From Pseudomonadales bacterium (lineage in GTDB: Bacteria; Pseudomonadota; Gammaproteobacteria; Pseudomonadales; Halieaceae): a stretch of 64,000 nt of DNA. Below, piece after piece: positions 25,183-35,500 of the stretch. The number at the start of each line of letters is the position of its first letter. Position 1 is the stretch's first letter. The stretch lies in the NCBI GenBank assembly GCA_024234855.1, contig JACKNN010000001.1:998888-1062887 (forward strand), written 5' to 3'. Both the position numbers and the translations under genes were made by a program. A model generated the notes under the pieces. It did not search any database. It had not been told where the DNA came from and saw only the letters and a list, made by a program, of their open reading frames with translations.

Positions 25183-26568
25183 ATGGCCAAGCAAAAAACC
25201 GCCTTCGTCTGCAACGACTGCGGCTCGGATTACGCCAAATGGCAGGGCCAGTGCAGCGACTGCGGCGCCTGGAACACGCTGGCGGAGATTCGCCTGGGCC
25301 CTGCCGGCCCCGGCAGGGGTGCGGGCCGGGCCGGCGCCGGCGGCAACCGGGCGGGCTTTGCCGGCGCGCTGGCGGGGGCGCGCATCCTCAAGGATATCGA
25401 CCTGGCGGAACTGCCGCGCTTTTCCTCGGGCGTGGGCGAGTTCGACCGGGTGCTGGGGGGTGGGCTGGTGCCGGGTTCGGCTATCCTGGTCGGCGGCAAC
25501 CCCGGGGCGGGCAAGAGTACCCTGCTGTTGCAGACCATGTGCCACCTGGCGATGGGCATGGATGCCCTGTACATCACCGGCGAGGAATCCCTGCAACAGG
25601 TTGCCATGCGGGCCAACCGGCTGGGTCTGCCAACGGACCGGCTGCGGATGATGTCCGAAACCAATATCGAGACCATTATCGCGGCACTCGAGGAGTTCCG
25701 GCCCCGGGTGGTGGTGGTGGATTCCATCCAGGTGGTGCACACGGCCGAACTGGCCTCCGCCCCCGGCAGTGTGTCCCAGGTGCGCGAATGCGCCGCCTGG
25801 CTCACCCGCTTCGCCAAGCAGAGCGGCACGGTCCTGATCCTGGTGGGCCACGTCACCAAGGACGGCTCACTGGCGGGCCCCAAGGTGCTGGAGCATATGA
25901 TTGACTGTTCCATTCTGCTCGAGGGCAGTGACGATTCCCGCTTCCGCACCCTGCGGGGCCAGAAGAACCGCTTCGGTGCCGTCAACGAGCTGGGGGTGTT
26001 CGCCATGACCGACCGCGGCATGCGCGAGGTCAAGAATCCCTCCGCCATCTTCCTCGACCGCAGCACCGAGCCGGCCGCGGGCAGCGCGGTGATGGTGGTG
26101 TGGGAGGGCACCCGGCCGCTGCTGGTCGAGATTCAGGCCCTGGTGGATGACAGCGCTCTCGGCAACCCGCGTCGGGTGGCGGTGGGATTGGAGCAGAACC
26201 GCCTGGCCATGCTGCTGGCGGTGCTGCACCGCCACGGCGGCCTGCAGGTGGGGGACCAGGATGTGTTCGCCAATGTGGTGGGCGGCGTGAAGGTACTGGA
26301 AACCAGCGCCGACCTGGCCCTGCTGTTGGCCATTGTCTCCAGTTACCGCGACAGGATCCTGCCCCGGGATATGGTGATCTTTGGCGAGGTCGGGTTGTCC
26401 GGCGAGATCCGCCCGGTGCCCAGCGGCCAGGAGCGGCTGTCGGAGGCGGCCAAGCACGGTTTCAAGCGGGCCATCGTGCCCAGGGGCAATGCACCGAAAG
26501 GCGAGATCAAGGGCATGCAGGTGATCGCGGTGGCCAAGCTGTCCGAGGCGCTCGATGCGCTCGATTGA
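25183..26568 (+). CDS. radA: DNA repair protein RadA
   Basis: A 461-residue RecA-like ATPase that drives branch migration of recombination intermediates. It has the N-terminal zinc finger (C10, C13, C24, C27), Walker A GGNPGAGKST, the RadA signature KNRFG within GQKNRFGAV, and a C-terminal Lon-protease-like domain (VFANVVGGVKV to GEIRPVPSGQERL). A Gly/Ala-rich linker of about 25 residues follows the zinc finger. The start at 25183 follows GAGGG. It is divergent from the DnaT-like gene, placing recombination and helicase-loading functions side by side. Confidence 0.97.
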   Translation: MAKQKTAFVCNDCGSDYAKWQGQCSDCGAWNTLAEIRLGPAGPGRGAGRAGAGGNRAGFAGALAGARILKDIDLAELPRFSSGVGEFDRVLGGGLVPGSAILVGGNPGAGKSTLLLQTMCHLAMGMDALYITGEESLQQVAMRANRLGLPTDRLRMMSETNIETIIAALEEFRPRVVVVDSIQVVHTAELASAPGSVSQVRECAAWLTRFAKQSGTVLILVGHVTKDGSLAGPKVLEHMIDCSILLEGSDDSRFRTLRGQKNRFGAVNELGVFAMTDRGMREVKNPSAIFLDRSTEPAAGSAVMVVWEGTRPLLVEIQALVDDSALGNPRRVAVGLEQNRLAMLLAVLHRHGGLQVGDQDVFANVVGGVKVLETSADLALLLAIVSSYRDRILPRDMVIFGEVGLSGEIRPVPSGQERLSEAAKHGFKRAIVPRGNAPKGEIKGMQVIAVAKLSEALDALD

Positions 26569-26592
26569 TCGTTAAGCCCCGCGGTCGACTGG

Positions 26593-26970
26593 TTACTCCT
26601 CGAGCCAGCCCAGTTCCTCTTCCAGTTGGGCAACATCCATATGCGCCTCCAGCAGCTGCCGCAGCGGCTCGATATTCTCGCGGTCGACATGTTGTACCGC
26701 GAAGCCCAGGCGGCCGGCCTCCACATGCTGCAGGTAGGCGTACAGCTCCAGTTCTGAACCCTCGTCGCCGCGCTGGCCGGAGGTATGAATGATCAGGCTG
26801 AACGGTTCGTTGTACTGGGCGTCCCAGAGGTCCGGCTGGTCAGTCGCCACGCCGGCCAGGGAAATATCGATCAGCTGTTGCTGCCAGACGCTGCCGCCCT
26901 GGTGGACGTCAACCGGCAGGCCCAGCGCGATGCGGGTGAACTTCCGCTGTTCAACTCGGGTCTTGCTCAT
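26593..26970 (-). CDS. PilZ domain protein
   Basis: A roughly 125-residue single-domain protein with the cyclic-di-GMP-binding signatures RKFTR (RxxxR, near residue 9) and DISLAG (D/NxSxxG), followed by beta strands and a C-terminal acidic helix (AHMDVAQLEEELGWLEE). PilZ proteins change partner activity on binding c-di-GMP, often controlling motility or exopolysaccharide. The start at 26970 is favoured by GAGGG; another Met lies 12 bases upstream. It is convergent with radA by 24 bases, and no polysaccharide or pilus gene is adjacent. Confidence 0.85.
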   Translation of the reverse strand: MSKTRVEQRKFTRIALGLPVDVHQGGSVWQQQLIDISLAGVATDQPDLWDAQYNEPFSLIIHTSGQRGDEGSELELYAYLQHVEAGRLGFAVQHVDRENIEPLRQLLEAHMDVAQLEEELGWLEE

Positions 26971-27072
26971 AACAGCCCTCATGCCAATGGGATCTCGGGA
27001 AACTATAACGCCGCACCCTGGCCAATGCGACTGCTAATTGGCAATTTCCCCGCAACCTTCCAGCGGTCGTGC

Positions 27073-28737
27073 TCACTTCAGTTTGCGGTACTTCAGGCGG
27101 TGTGGCTGGTCCGCTGCAGCCCCCAGCCGTGACTTGCGATCCGCCTCGTAGTCGGTGAAATTGCCCTCGTGGAAAACCACGCCGCCATCGTCCTCGTAGG
27201 CGAGGATATGGGTGGCGATGCGGTCCAGGAACCAGCGGTCGTGGGAGATGACCAGGGCGGCGCCGGGGAACGCCAGCAGGGCTTCTTCCAGCGCGCGCAG
27301 GGTCTCCACGTCCAGGTCATTGGTGGGCTCGTCCAGCAGCAGCACGTTGGCGCCCTGCTTCAGCAGCTTGGCCAGGTGCAGGCGGTTGCGCTCGCCACCG
27401 GAGAGGTCCTTGACGAACTTCTGCTGGTCGGCGCCCTTGAAGTTAAAGCGGCCCAGGTAGGAGCGCGACTGCACCTCGTAGTTCCCAATGCGGATGATAT
27501 CCAGCCCGTCAGAGACTTCCTGCCAGACGGTCTTGCTGCCGTCGAGGTCGTCGCGGGACTGGTCAACATAACCCAGCTGCACGGTTTCCCCGACCACCAC
27601 CTCGCCCCCGTCCGGTTGCTCTATACCCATCAGTATTTTGAACAGGGTCGATTTGCCCATGCCGTTGGCGCCGATGATGCCGACGATACTGCCCTTGGGC
27701 ACCGTGAAGCACACCTTGTCGAACAGGACGCGGTCGCCGTAGGTCTTGCGCAGGTCTTTTACCTCTATCACCTTGTCACCCAGGCGCGGACCGGGGGGAA
27801 TATAGATCTCGTTGGTCTCGTTGCGGCTCTGGAATTCCTGTGACTGCAATTCCTCGAAGCGTTGCAGGCGGGCCTTGCTTTTGGCCTGGCGACCCTTGGG
27901 GTTGGAGCGCACCCATTCCAGTTCGGCCTTGATGGCGTGCTGGTGCGAGGCCTCCTGGCGTTTTTCCTGGGCCAGCCGCTGCTCCTTTGCCTCCAGCCAG
28001 TCAGAGTAGTTGCCCTCGTAGGGGATGCCGCGACCCCGGTCCAGCTCCAGGATCCAGCCGGCGGCGTTGTCGAGAAAGTAGCGATCGTGGGTAATGGCGA
28101 CCACGGTGCCGGGGAAATCATGGAGGAAGCGTTCGAGCCAGGCCACGCTCTCGGCGTCCAGGTGGTTGGTGGGCTCGTCCAGCAGGATCATATCGGGGTT
28201 GGACAGCAGTAGGCGGCACAGGGCCACCCGCCGCCGCTCGCCGCCGGACAGGGTGCTGACATCCGCCTCCCAGGGGGGCAGCCGCAGGGCGTCGGCAGCC
28301 ACTTCCAGGCGGTGGTCCAGGTTGTGGGCGTCAGTGGCCTCTATGATGTCTTCCAGCCGCGCCTGCTCCTTGGCCAGGGCGTCGAAATCGGCGTCCGGCT
28401 CGGCGTAATCGGCGTAGACTTTTTGCAGGCCCGCCAGGGCGTCGACCGCTTCCTGCAAGCCCTCTTCCACATTGCCGCGCACATTCTTGTCCGGGTTCAG
28501 CTGGGGCTCCTGGGGCAGGTAGCCGATCTTGAGGCCGGGCTGGGGTCGTGCTTCGCCCAGGATGTCGGTGTCGATACCGGCCATGATCCGCAGCAGGGTG
28601 GATTTGCCGGAACCGTTCAGGCCCAGCACCCCGATCTTGGCACCGGGGAAGAAGGACAGGGAGATATTTTCCAGGATGGTTTTCTTGGGTGGCACAACCT
28701 TGCCAACCCGATTCATGGTGTAGACGTACTGGGCCAT
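27073..28737 (-). CDS. ettA: Energy-dependent translational throttle EttA
   Basis: A 554-residue ABC-F protein with two ATPase domains and no membrane segment. Walker A sites are GLNGSGKST and GANGMGKST; signatures are LSGGERRRV and LSGGERNRL; Walker B regions run into DEPTNHLD and DEPTNDLD. EttA binds the ribosomal E site and gates early elongation according to the ADP/ATP ratio. Length and N-terminus (MAQYVYTMNRVGKVVPPKK) match EttA rather than Uup or YheS. Transcription probably starts at the TAGAAT element 36 bases upstream. Confidence 0.95.
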   Translation of the reverse strand: MAQYVYTMNRVGKVVPPKKTILENISLSFFPGAKIGVLGLNGSGKSTLLRIMAGIDTDILGEARPQPGLKIGYLPQEPQLNPDKNVRGNVEEGLQEAVDALAGLQKVYADYAEPDADFDALAKEQARLEDIIEATDAHNLDHRLEVAADALRLPPWEADVSTLSGGERRRVALCRLLLSNPDMILLDEPTNHLDAESVAWLERFLHDFPGTVVAITHDRYFLDNAAGWILELDRGRGIPYEGNYSDWLEAKEQRLAQEKRQEASHQHAIKAELEWVRSNPKGRQAKSKARLQRFEELQSQEFQSRNETNEIYIPPGPRLGDKVIEVKDLRKTYGDRVLFDKVCFTVPKGSIVGIIGANGMGKSTLFKILMGIEQPDGGEVVVGETVQLGYVDQSRDDLDGSKTVWQEVSDGLDIIRIGNYEVQSRSYLGRFNFKGADQQKFVKDLSGGERNRLHLAKLLKQGANVLLLDEPTNDLDVETLRALEEALLAFPGAALVISHDRWFLDRIATHILAYEDDGGVVFHEGNFTDYEADRKSRLGAAADQPHRLKYRKLK

Positions 28738-28772
28738 TGTTGGACTCGCGCAGGGTAAACGACAAGCCGCGG

Positions 28773-28778
28773 ATTCTA
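28773..28778 (-). promoter_or_regulatory. Candidate -10 element for ettA
   Basis: Reads TAGAAT on the minus strand (gcTAGAATccgcggc), 36 bases before the ettA start. No good -35 is obvious. It belongs to the recurring TAGAAT-plus-GC-rich pattern in this window. Confidence 0.4.
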
Positions 28779-28920
28779 GCAGAAACCGTGCCGGGGGTGA
28801 TGGGATTTGACGGTCACGCGGGAAAACAGGCAGTACCGCAGCCGCGGCATGCGGCTCTCGCGTTGGCGCCCCGCTGGCGGCTCAGGCGTGTCGGCTGGAA
28901 CCTTGCGGAGGTGGAAAGCC

Positions 28921-29835
28921 CTAGCCGCCCGGCTGGCCCAGCACCGGGGCGTTTTCGGTGAGGCGGCTGACATCGACCGAAACCTCCAGTATCGGCGCCG
29001 CCCCACCGCCGAAGATAACGCCCTTCACCGGTGTTACGTCGAGGTAGTCACGGCCGAAGGCCGTGACGATGTGCTGGCTTTTGGCGATGGTATTATTGGT
29101 GGGATCGAACTCCACCCAGCCTTCTTCCGGGCAAAAATAGGCCACCCATGCGTGGGTGGCATCGGCGCCCACCAGCTTTTTCTCGCCCGGCTTGGGCAGG
29201 GTTTCGATGTAGCCCGAGACATACTTGGCGGGGATACCCATGGAGCGCAGGCAGCCGACCTGCAGGTGGGCAAAGTCCTGGCAGACGCCGCGCCGGTGTG
29301 CGAGCACATCCGCCAGCGGTGTGGCTATGGTGGAGAACCCGGGGTCGTAGGCAAAGTCGGTAAAAACCCGGGTGGTCAGGTCCTGGACGCAGGATTTGAG
29401 TGAGCGCTCGGCACTAAAGGAAGGGCGGGCGTAGTCTGCCAGCGCCTCGCTGGTCTCTATCATGGGCGAATTGAGCAGGAATTCGCGCGCTTCCAGGGTG
29501 GCCCTGCTCGTCGTCCCGGCGAGCAATTCCAGTGCGTGTCCGTAGGACTCACCGAGGTCCAGGTCCAGCGCCTGGTCAAGATCGTCGATCTGGATTTCAC
29601 TGTCGGCGGTAATGATCAGCTCGGTATGGGGCTTCTGGATCTCGAAGTGAAATGACTTGTTGCCGAAGTAATCAGTGCGCTTTTGCGTTACCGAGGGCGT
29701 GGGCGACACCGTGATGCGATTTTTCAGGCAGCGCTGGCGTTCGGTGTCGCGCGGTATGACATTGGCCAGGTTGTAGCAGTGGCTGACCCTGCTGGCGTAC
29801 TTGTAGTGGGTAATATGGCGGACCCGGAAGCGCAT
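28921..29835 (-). CDS. Transglutaminase-like protein (small)
   Basis: A 304-residue protein of the bacterial transglutaminase-like family. The N-terminal beta domain starts MRFRVRHITHYKYAS; the papain-like core has Cys185 (RRGVCQDFAH), His228 (ATHAWVAYF) and Asp244 (FDPTNN), a complete catalytic triad. Such enzymes form or cleave amide bonds; the partner substrate is unknown. Its ATG overlaps the stop of the ATP-grasp/alpha-E fusion gene (TGATG), so the two are translated together. It is the last gene of the five-gene ATP-grasp/alpha-E/transglutaminase set. Confidence 0.88.
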   Translation of the reverse strand: MRFRVRHITHYKYASRVSHCYNLANVIPRDTERQRCLKNRITVSPTPSVTQKRTDYFGNKSFHFEIQKPHTELIITADSEIQIDDLDQALDLDLGESYGHALELLAGTTSRATLEAREFLLNSPMIETSEALADYARPSFSAERSLKSCVQDLTTRVFTDFAYDPGFSTIATPLADVLAHRRGVCQDFAHLQVGCLRSMGIPAKYVSGYIETLPKPGEKKLVGADATHAWVAYFCPEEGWVEFDPTNNTIAKSQHIVTAFGRDYLDVTPVKGVIFGGGAAPILEVSVDVSRLTENAPVLGQPGG

Positions 29836-32426
29836 CAGTTCGCCCCGCCGAAGTTCGCGACCAGCGATTGCTGGACATCGGTTCGGTGATCGAAATGTTT
29901 GTCGCTGATCAGGGTATTGAAATCCAGCAGCAGCTGGTCGAGCTCTTTCAGCAGCATGTCCATGGCCGGGCGCTTGCCGTCGGTGATTTCAAGTACCTGC
30001 GGCAGGCGCGCCAGTTTCAGACGGCTCACGGCTGCCAGCAGGGCGCGCTCTTCTTCTTCGAGCGCGCTGTTGCCGGTGATCATCCCGGGTAATTCGGTCA
30101 GGTGCTGCTGCAGGCGCTCGAGCTGAAACAGCAGTGAGCGGGGGTTGCTGGGGTCGAGCATGACCAGGTCCAGGGCCAGTTCTATGCCGGCGCGCTGGCG
30201 GCTCCGGCGACGGTAGGTGATGACGACGTCCATGGTGGTCAGCAGCGCCATCAGCAGGGTCGACCTGTCGGCTTCCCCGGCAACCGGTGTGGTCAGGATA
30301 CCGAGCGTCGTGATGATTTGCTCTGCCCGCTCTACCCGCTTCCCCAGTTCCATGAAGCGCCAGCCCACACTGCGCACCATACTTTCCTGCATCAGGCCCG
30401 ACAGCGCGACCAGCCCGGTGACGAGGGGGTCCAGTGCCTCTTCGGGTGCCGATGCAAGGCCGCCCGCCAGGGCGGCCTCCAGTCCGTCGAGTTCGTCGTG
30501 CAGGTCATTGATAACGCGCAGGGTGTCGGTCGAGAGCAGCTCTTTTGACTCCTCCGCGCTGGCGAGCATGGAGTTGAGGGTGGACTTGACGCTGCCGACC
30601 CGGCCGCTGTCCTGGATGACCAGCAATAATTCCTGATCGGGGCTGGCCAGCAGGGCATCCGGGGCATTCAGGAAGCCCGGCTGGGTGCCGGTGACCTTGG
30701 TGACGGCCTGGAGCAGGATGCGCCTCGCCTCGATGGTAATCGGTTCTTCGCCGTTGAGCAGCACGAACACGGTGCGCAGCAGCCGCAGGCCTGCCTCCGC
30801 TCGCTCGGCGTAGCGTCCCATCCAGTACAGGTTTTCCACCACCCGACTGGGCAGGCTGATCTGGCCGGTGTCCATGTCCCCGCGCAGGGCATCCGGCGTC
30901 GCCTCGCTCTGGATGAAGCGCTCGGGCTCGGTCGCGGTTACCCAGGTGTCCTTGCTGGGACTGCCGGACTGCATGCTGATCACACGACCGCCGGGTTCAT
31001 TGCCGATTCGCGTCATGCCGCCGGGCATGACCATGTAGGAGCTGTCGGTGGCCACCGAATAGGTACGCAAAATGGCCGGTCGGGGTTGTAAGGACCCGTT
31101 GGTGAAGGTCGGCAGATGGGTTTTTTCGACGCGGTCCTGGCCGACAAACTGGGAGGGGTTTTTCTTGATGCTGGCCAGCAGCGCGGCCTGTTGCTCCGCG
31201 CTCAGGTCGCCGCCCCAGACACTGACCAGGCCGCTGCCGCGGTAGACGGGTTTGATTATCAGCTGCTGGATATTGGCGGTCACGAACTGCAGGTCGCTGG
31301 CGTCGCCGCACCAGTAGGTTTTTACCGAGGCCAGGCGCGGCTCGCGGCCCAGCAGGCTCCTGCTGATTTCCGGCAGGTATTTGAGCAGGATGGGGTTTTC
31401 CAGCACGCCGGACCCCAGTGGGTTCACCACTACCACGCGGCCGTTGCGTATGACTTCCAGCAGGCCCGGCACGCCCCTGCGGGAGTCGCTGCGTAATTCC
31501 ACCGGATCGCACAGCAGGTCGTCGACCCGGCGCAGGAGCACATCGACCCGGGTCAGCCCGTCCAGTGACTTCATCCACAGGAAACCGTTGCGCACCACCA
31601 GGTCGCCGCTTTGTACCAGCGGCAGACCCAGGTAATTAGCCAGGTAGGCGTACTCGAAGCGACTTTCGTCCTGGCCGCCGTGGGTGAGCAGGGCGATGCA
31701 GGGCAGGTCGTCGGTGGGGGACAGGGAGGTCAGCTTCAGGCGCAGCCGCTGGTAGAAACTGGCGATGCGATGGACATGGCTTTCGCGGTAGATGCTGGGG
31801 AACACCCGCGACATCACCGTGCGGTTTTCCAGTACGTATCCCGCCCCGCTGGGGGCCTGGGTGCGATCAGACAGCACGCACATGGTGCCGTCGGCGCGGC
31901 GCACCATGTCAACCGCGTGCAAAATCAATTCGTGCTCACCCGGCAGCTGTATGCCCTGGCAGGCGCGCAGGAAGCCGCTGTGGGAGAACAGGGCTTCCGG
32001 CGGCAGCGCGCCGTGGCGCAGCAGTGTGCGCGGGCCATAGAAATCGCGCAGTATCAGGTTGAACAGTTCCGCCCGTTCCAGCAGGCCCGCCTCGATCCGG
32101 GCCCAGTCCTCGCTGCCAATGATGTAGGGCACTGCGTCCAGTTCCCAGGCGTTGCCCGGACTGTCGTCCTGGCCATAGAGGTTATAGGTGGCGCCGTCAT
32201 CCCGCAGGATGCGCCGGATCTTCTCCTCCCGCTCCGTCAGCAACCGGGGGCCGAGGTCCTGCAGGCTGTTGAGCAGGTAGCTCCACTGCGGTTTGATACT
32301 GCCGTCGGCGGCATGGACATCGTCCACTGTGCCGGCGGGCACCTGGTAGGCTGCCGGCGCGGGGATACCGGGCTGGCCCTGGTTCTGGCCCTGGCTCAGG
32401 ACTGGTGACGGGCTGGGATGTGACAC
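29835..32426 (-). CDS. Circularly permuted ATP-grasp/alpha-E fusion protein
   Basis: An 863-residue two-domain protein. Residues about 45-500 are a circularly permuted type 2 ATP-grasp ligase (blocks LSDRTQAPSGAGYVLENR, GRVVVVNPLGSGVLENP, LIIKPVYRGSG and MPGGMTRIG). Residues about 525-863 are an all-helical alpha-E domain beginning SRVVENLYWMGRYAERAE. ATP-grasp enzymes of this kind are predicted to ligate a carboxylate to an amine using ATP; alpha-E domains always travel with them but have no known activity. The first 40 residues are Pro/Gln-rich and probably disordered. Start is GTG with AGGA upstream. A separate ATP-grasp and a separate alpha-E gene are encoded upstream in the same set. Confidence 0.85.
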   Translation of the reverse strand: MSHPSPSPVLSQGQNQGQPGIPAPAAYQVPAGTVDDVHAADGSIKPQWSYLLNSLQDLGPRLLTEREEKIRRILRDDGATYNLYGQDDSPGNAWELDAVPYIIGSEDWARIEAGLLERAELFNLILRDFYGPRTLLRHGALPPEALFSHSGFLRACQGIQLPGEHELILHAVDMVRRADGTMCVLSDRTQAPSGAGYVLENRTVMSRVFPSIYRESHVHRIASFYQRLRLKLTSLSPTDDLPCIALLTHGGQDESRFEYAYLANYLGLPLVQSGDLVVRNGFLWMKSLDGLTRVDVLLRRVDDLLCDPVELRSDSRRGVPGLLEVIRNGRVVVVNPLGSGVLENPILLKYLPEISRSLLGREPRLASVKTYWCGDASDLQFVTANIQQLIIKPVYRGSGLVSVWGGDLSAEQQAALLASIKKNPSQFVGQDRVEKTHLPTFTNGSLQPRPAILRTYSVATDSSYMVMPGGMTRIGNEPGGRVISMQSGSPSKDTWVTATEPERFIQSEATPDALRGDMDTGQISLPSRVVENLYWMGRYAERAEAGLRLLRTVFVLLNGEEPITIEARRILLQAVTKVTGTQPGFLNAPDALLASPDQELLLVIQDSGRVGSVKSTLNSMLASAEESKELLSTDTLRVINDLHDELDGLEAALAGGLASAPEEALDPLVTGLVALSGLMQESMVRSVGWRFMELGKRVERAEQIITTLGILTTPVAGEADRSTLLMALLTTMDVVITYRRRSRQRAGIELALDLVMLDPSNPRSLLFQLERLQQHLTELPGMITGNSALEEEERALLAAVSRLKLARLPQVLEITDGKRPAMDMLLKELDQLLLDFNTLISDKHFDHRTDVQQSLVANFGGAN

Positions 32427-32553
32427 TCGGATTTCCTGTTGCGACGTGGATGGCGTTGGGGCCCCGCAGGGCCTTGCCTCCTATAAGGAGCGCCAGTATA
32501 TACGCATTACCGGGCCCGCAACCATTATTCCGGGCCGACCGACCGGTGGCACA

Positions 32554-35500
32554 CTAGCGTCGCCGCGGGCTGCGCATATCAAGGATATAGGGATACTCTC
32601 CCGGTGACTCCTCGGGCGGGGGCTCCATCGGCCTGGGTGCCCCCTGGTTGGGGAAGAACTCGCGCAGCGCATTGACCTCTGGCTGGGGCCGGAAGGGTCC
32701 CTGGCTGTGGCTGACGATTTCAAAGCGGTTGATCCGCCGGGATTCCGCTTCCAGCGAGTTGACAGGGAAGGTGTCGTAGCTGCGCCCGCCCGGGTGCGAC
32801 ACGTGGTAGCTGCAGCCGCCAATGGAGCGGCCGTTCCAGGTATCGATGAGGTCAAATACCAGGGGCACATGCACGCCGATCAAGGGGTGCAGGGCCGAGG
32901 GTGGCTGCCACGCCCGGTAACGCACACCCCCCACGTATTCGCCGTGGCGGCCGGTAGTGCGCATGGGCACCCGGCGACCGTTGCAGGACAGGACGTAGCG
33001 GCCCTCGGTGAGTCCGGTCGCCTTCAGTTGCAGGCGCTCCACCGAGGAGTCGACATAGCGCGAGGTGCCAAAACTGGTGGTTTCCTCCCCCAGCACATGC
33101 CAGGGCTCGACGGCCCAGCGCAGCTCCAGCTCGATATCGTCGAGCTGTACCCGGCCGTAGTGGGGAAAGCGGAACTCCTCGAAGGCCGCCAGCCAGTCAA
33201 GGTCGAAGGGGTAGCCGTGGGCCTGCAGGTCCTCCACCACGAACTTCATGTCCTGCCAGATGTAGTGCGGCAACATAAAGCGATCGTGCAACTCGGTGCC
33301 CCAGCGTACCAGGGGTTTGTGGTAGGGGTTTTTCCAGAAGCGCGCCACCAGGGCGCGCAGCAGCAGGGCCTGCACCAGCGCCATGCGGCTGTGGGGCGGC
33401 ATTTCAAAGCCCCGGAATTCGAGAATGCCCAGGCGACCGGTGGCGCTGTTGGGGGAGTACAGTTTGTCGATGCAGAATTCCGCGCGATGGGTGTTGCCGG
33501 TGACATCGATCAGCAGGTTGCGCAGCAGCCGGTCCACCAGCCAGGGTTGCGGCACCTCGCCGTCTGACATCTGGGAAAAGGCCACCTCCAGCTCGTACAG
33601 CATCTCGTCCCGGCCCTCGTCCACCCGCGGCGCCTGGCTGGTGGGGCCGATGAACATGCCCGAGAACAGGTAGGACAGGCTGGGATGATGCTGCCAGAAG
33701 GTAATCAGGCTGCGCAGCAGGTCGGGCCGGCGCAGCAGCGGGCTGTCCGCCGGGGTCGCGCCGCCCAGGGTGATGTGATTGCCGCCGCCGGTGCCAGTGT
33801 GGCGGCCATCGAGCATGAATTTCTCGGTGGACAGGCGCGACAGCCTGGCCTCCTCGTACAGCGCGGTGGTGGTTGCCACCAGGCCTTCCCAGTTGGTGGA
33901 CGGGTGGACATTGACCTCGATCACGCCGGGATCGGGCGTGACCAGCAGCTTCTGCAGGCGCGGGTCCCGCGGCGGTTCGTAACCCTCAATAATAAGCGGC
34001 ACTTTCAGCGCGGCCGCGGTGTCCTCTATCGCCGCTACCAGCTCGACGTAGTCTTCCAGATACTCCAGCGGTGGGATAAAGGCGTGCAGGCGACCGCCGC
34101 GGACCTCCAGGCACAGGGCCGTGCGCACAACAGCCTCGTAGTCATCGGGGTCCGGCAGCACGTCTTCCGGGGTTTCGCCGCCACTGCCAAACTGCATGTC
34201 AGCACGCTTGACCAACTCATCCCGGGGCTCAAAGGGATCGCGTTGGGGGGTGACGCTGTCGGCCTTCCTGGCGCGGGCAGGCAGGTCGTTGAGCGGCAGC
34301 CGCAGTCCCATCGGGGAGTCGCCGGGGATCAGCGTGATGCGCTCGCGCTTCATCGGCCACAGGCTGCTGTGCCAGTTTTTGCCGCCCTCCGCCACCGGCC
34401 AGCCGGTGCTGCGGCTCAGGGGTATCACCACTCCCGAGGGCACGTCGAAGCCGCGTTCTATCAGTCGCGCGAGCCGCCTGCGGTCCAGGCTTCCCTTGAG
34501 CTTCTGCGCCAGAATGTCGAGGTTCTTCGGCAGGTTCTGCTCCTGCATCAGGTAGTACAGGCCGTCCTCGAAAGCGGGCTGGCAGCACTTGCGCGGTAGC
34601 TGTAACAGGTCGCACAGGCGCCGGCCAAACAGTGCGGCAGTTTTGACGTCGTGACCGTAGTCCTTGTCGACCCGGGCCAGCAGGGCGGGATTTTTCCACA
34701 GGGGCTCACCATCCTTGCGCCAGAACACGCCGAGCGCCCAGCGCGGTACTTCCTCGCCGGGATACCACTTGCCCTGGCCGTAGTGCAGCAGGCCCTGGGG
34801 GGCAAACCGGTCGCGCAGGCGCAGCAGCAGGGTCTTTGCCAGGCTGAGCTTGTCATCCCCCAGGGCATCGGTATTCCACTGGGCCGACTCCATGTCATCG
34901 ATGGAGACGAAGGTGGGCTCGCCGCCCATGGTCAGGCGCACATCGTTATGGTCGAACTCGCGGTCCACCGCTTTGCCCAGCGCCAGTATGTGCTGCCACT
35001 GCTCCTCGCTGTAGGGCTTGGTTACACGCGGGTCTTCGAGGATGCGTTCGACGGTGTTGCTGAAATCAAATTCCACCTCGCACTTGTCGGTGGCGCCGAC
35101 AATAGGCGCTGCCGACACCGGGTTGGGTGTGCAGGCCAGGGGAATATGGCCCTCGCTGGCGAACAGGCCGGAGGTCGGGTCGAGCCCCACCCATCCCGCG
35201 CCCGGCAGGAATACCTCGCACCAGGCGTGCAGGTCGGTGAAATCCTCGGCGGCGCCGGAAGGCCCGTCCAGGGACTTCTCATCCGGCTTGAGCTGCACCA
35301 GGTAACCCGAGGAGAAGCGTGCCGCGAGCCCCAGGTGCCGCAGCAACTGGACCAGCAGCCAGGCGGAGTCCCGGCAGGAGCCTTTGGCCTGTTCCAGGGT
35401 TTCTTCCGGCGTCTGGATGCCGGGTTCCAGCCGCACCAGGTATTCGATGGCCCGCTGCACCTGCTGGTTGATATCCACCAGGAAATCGTTGATCGCGCGC

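Noticed and set aside
25045..25851. Upstream in-frame extension of the DnaT-like protein to 650 residues
   Set aside because: The extension is antisense to radA, His/Gly-rich and without domain similarity, whereas the ATG at 25044 starts the winged-helix domain.
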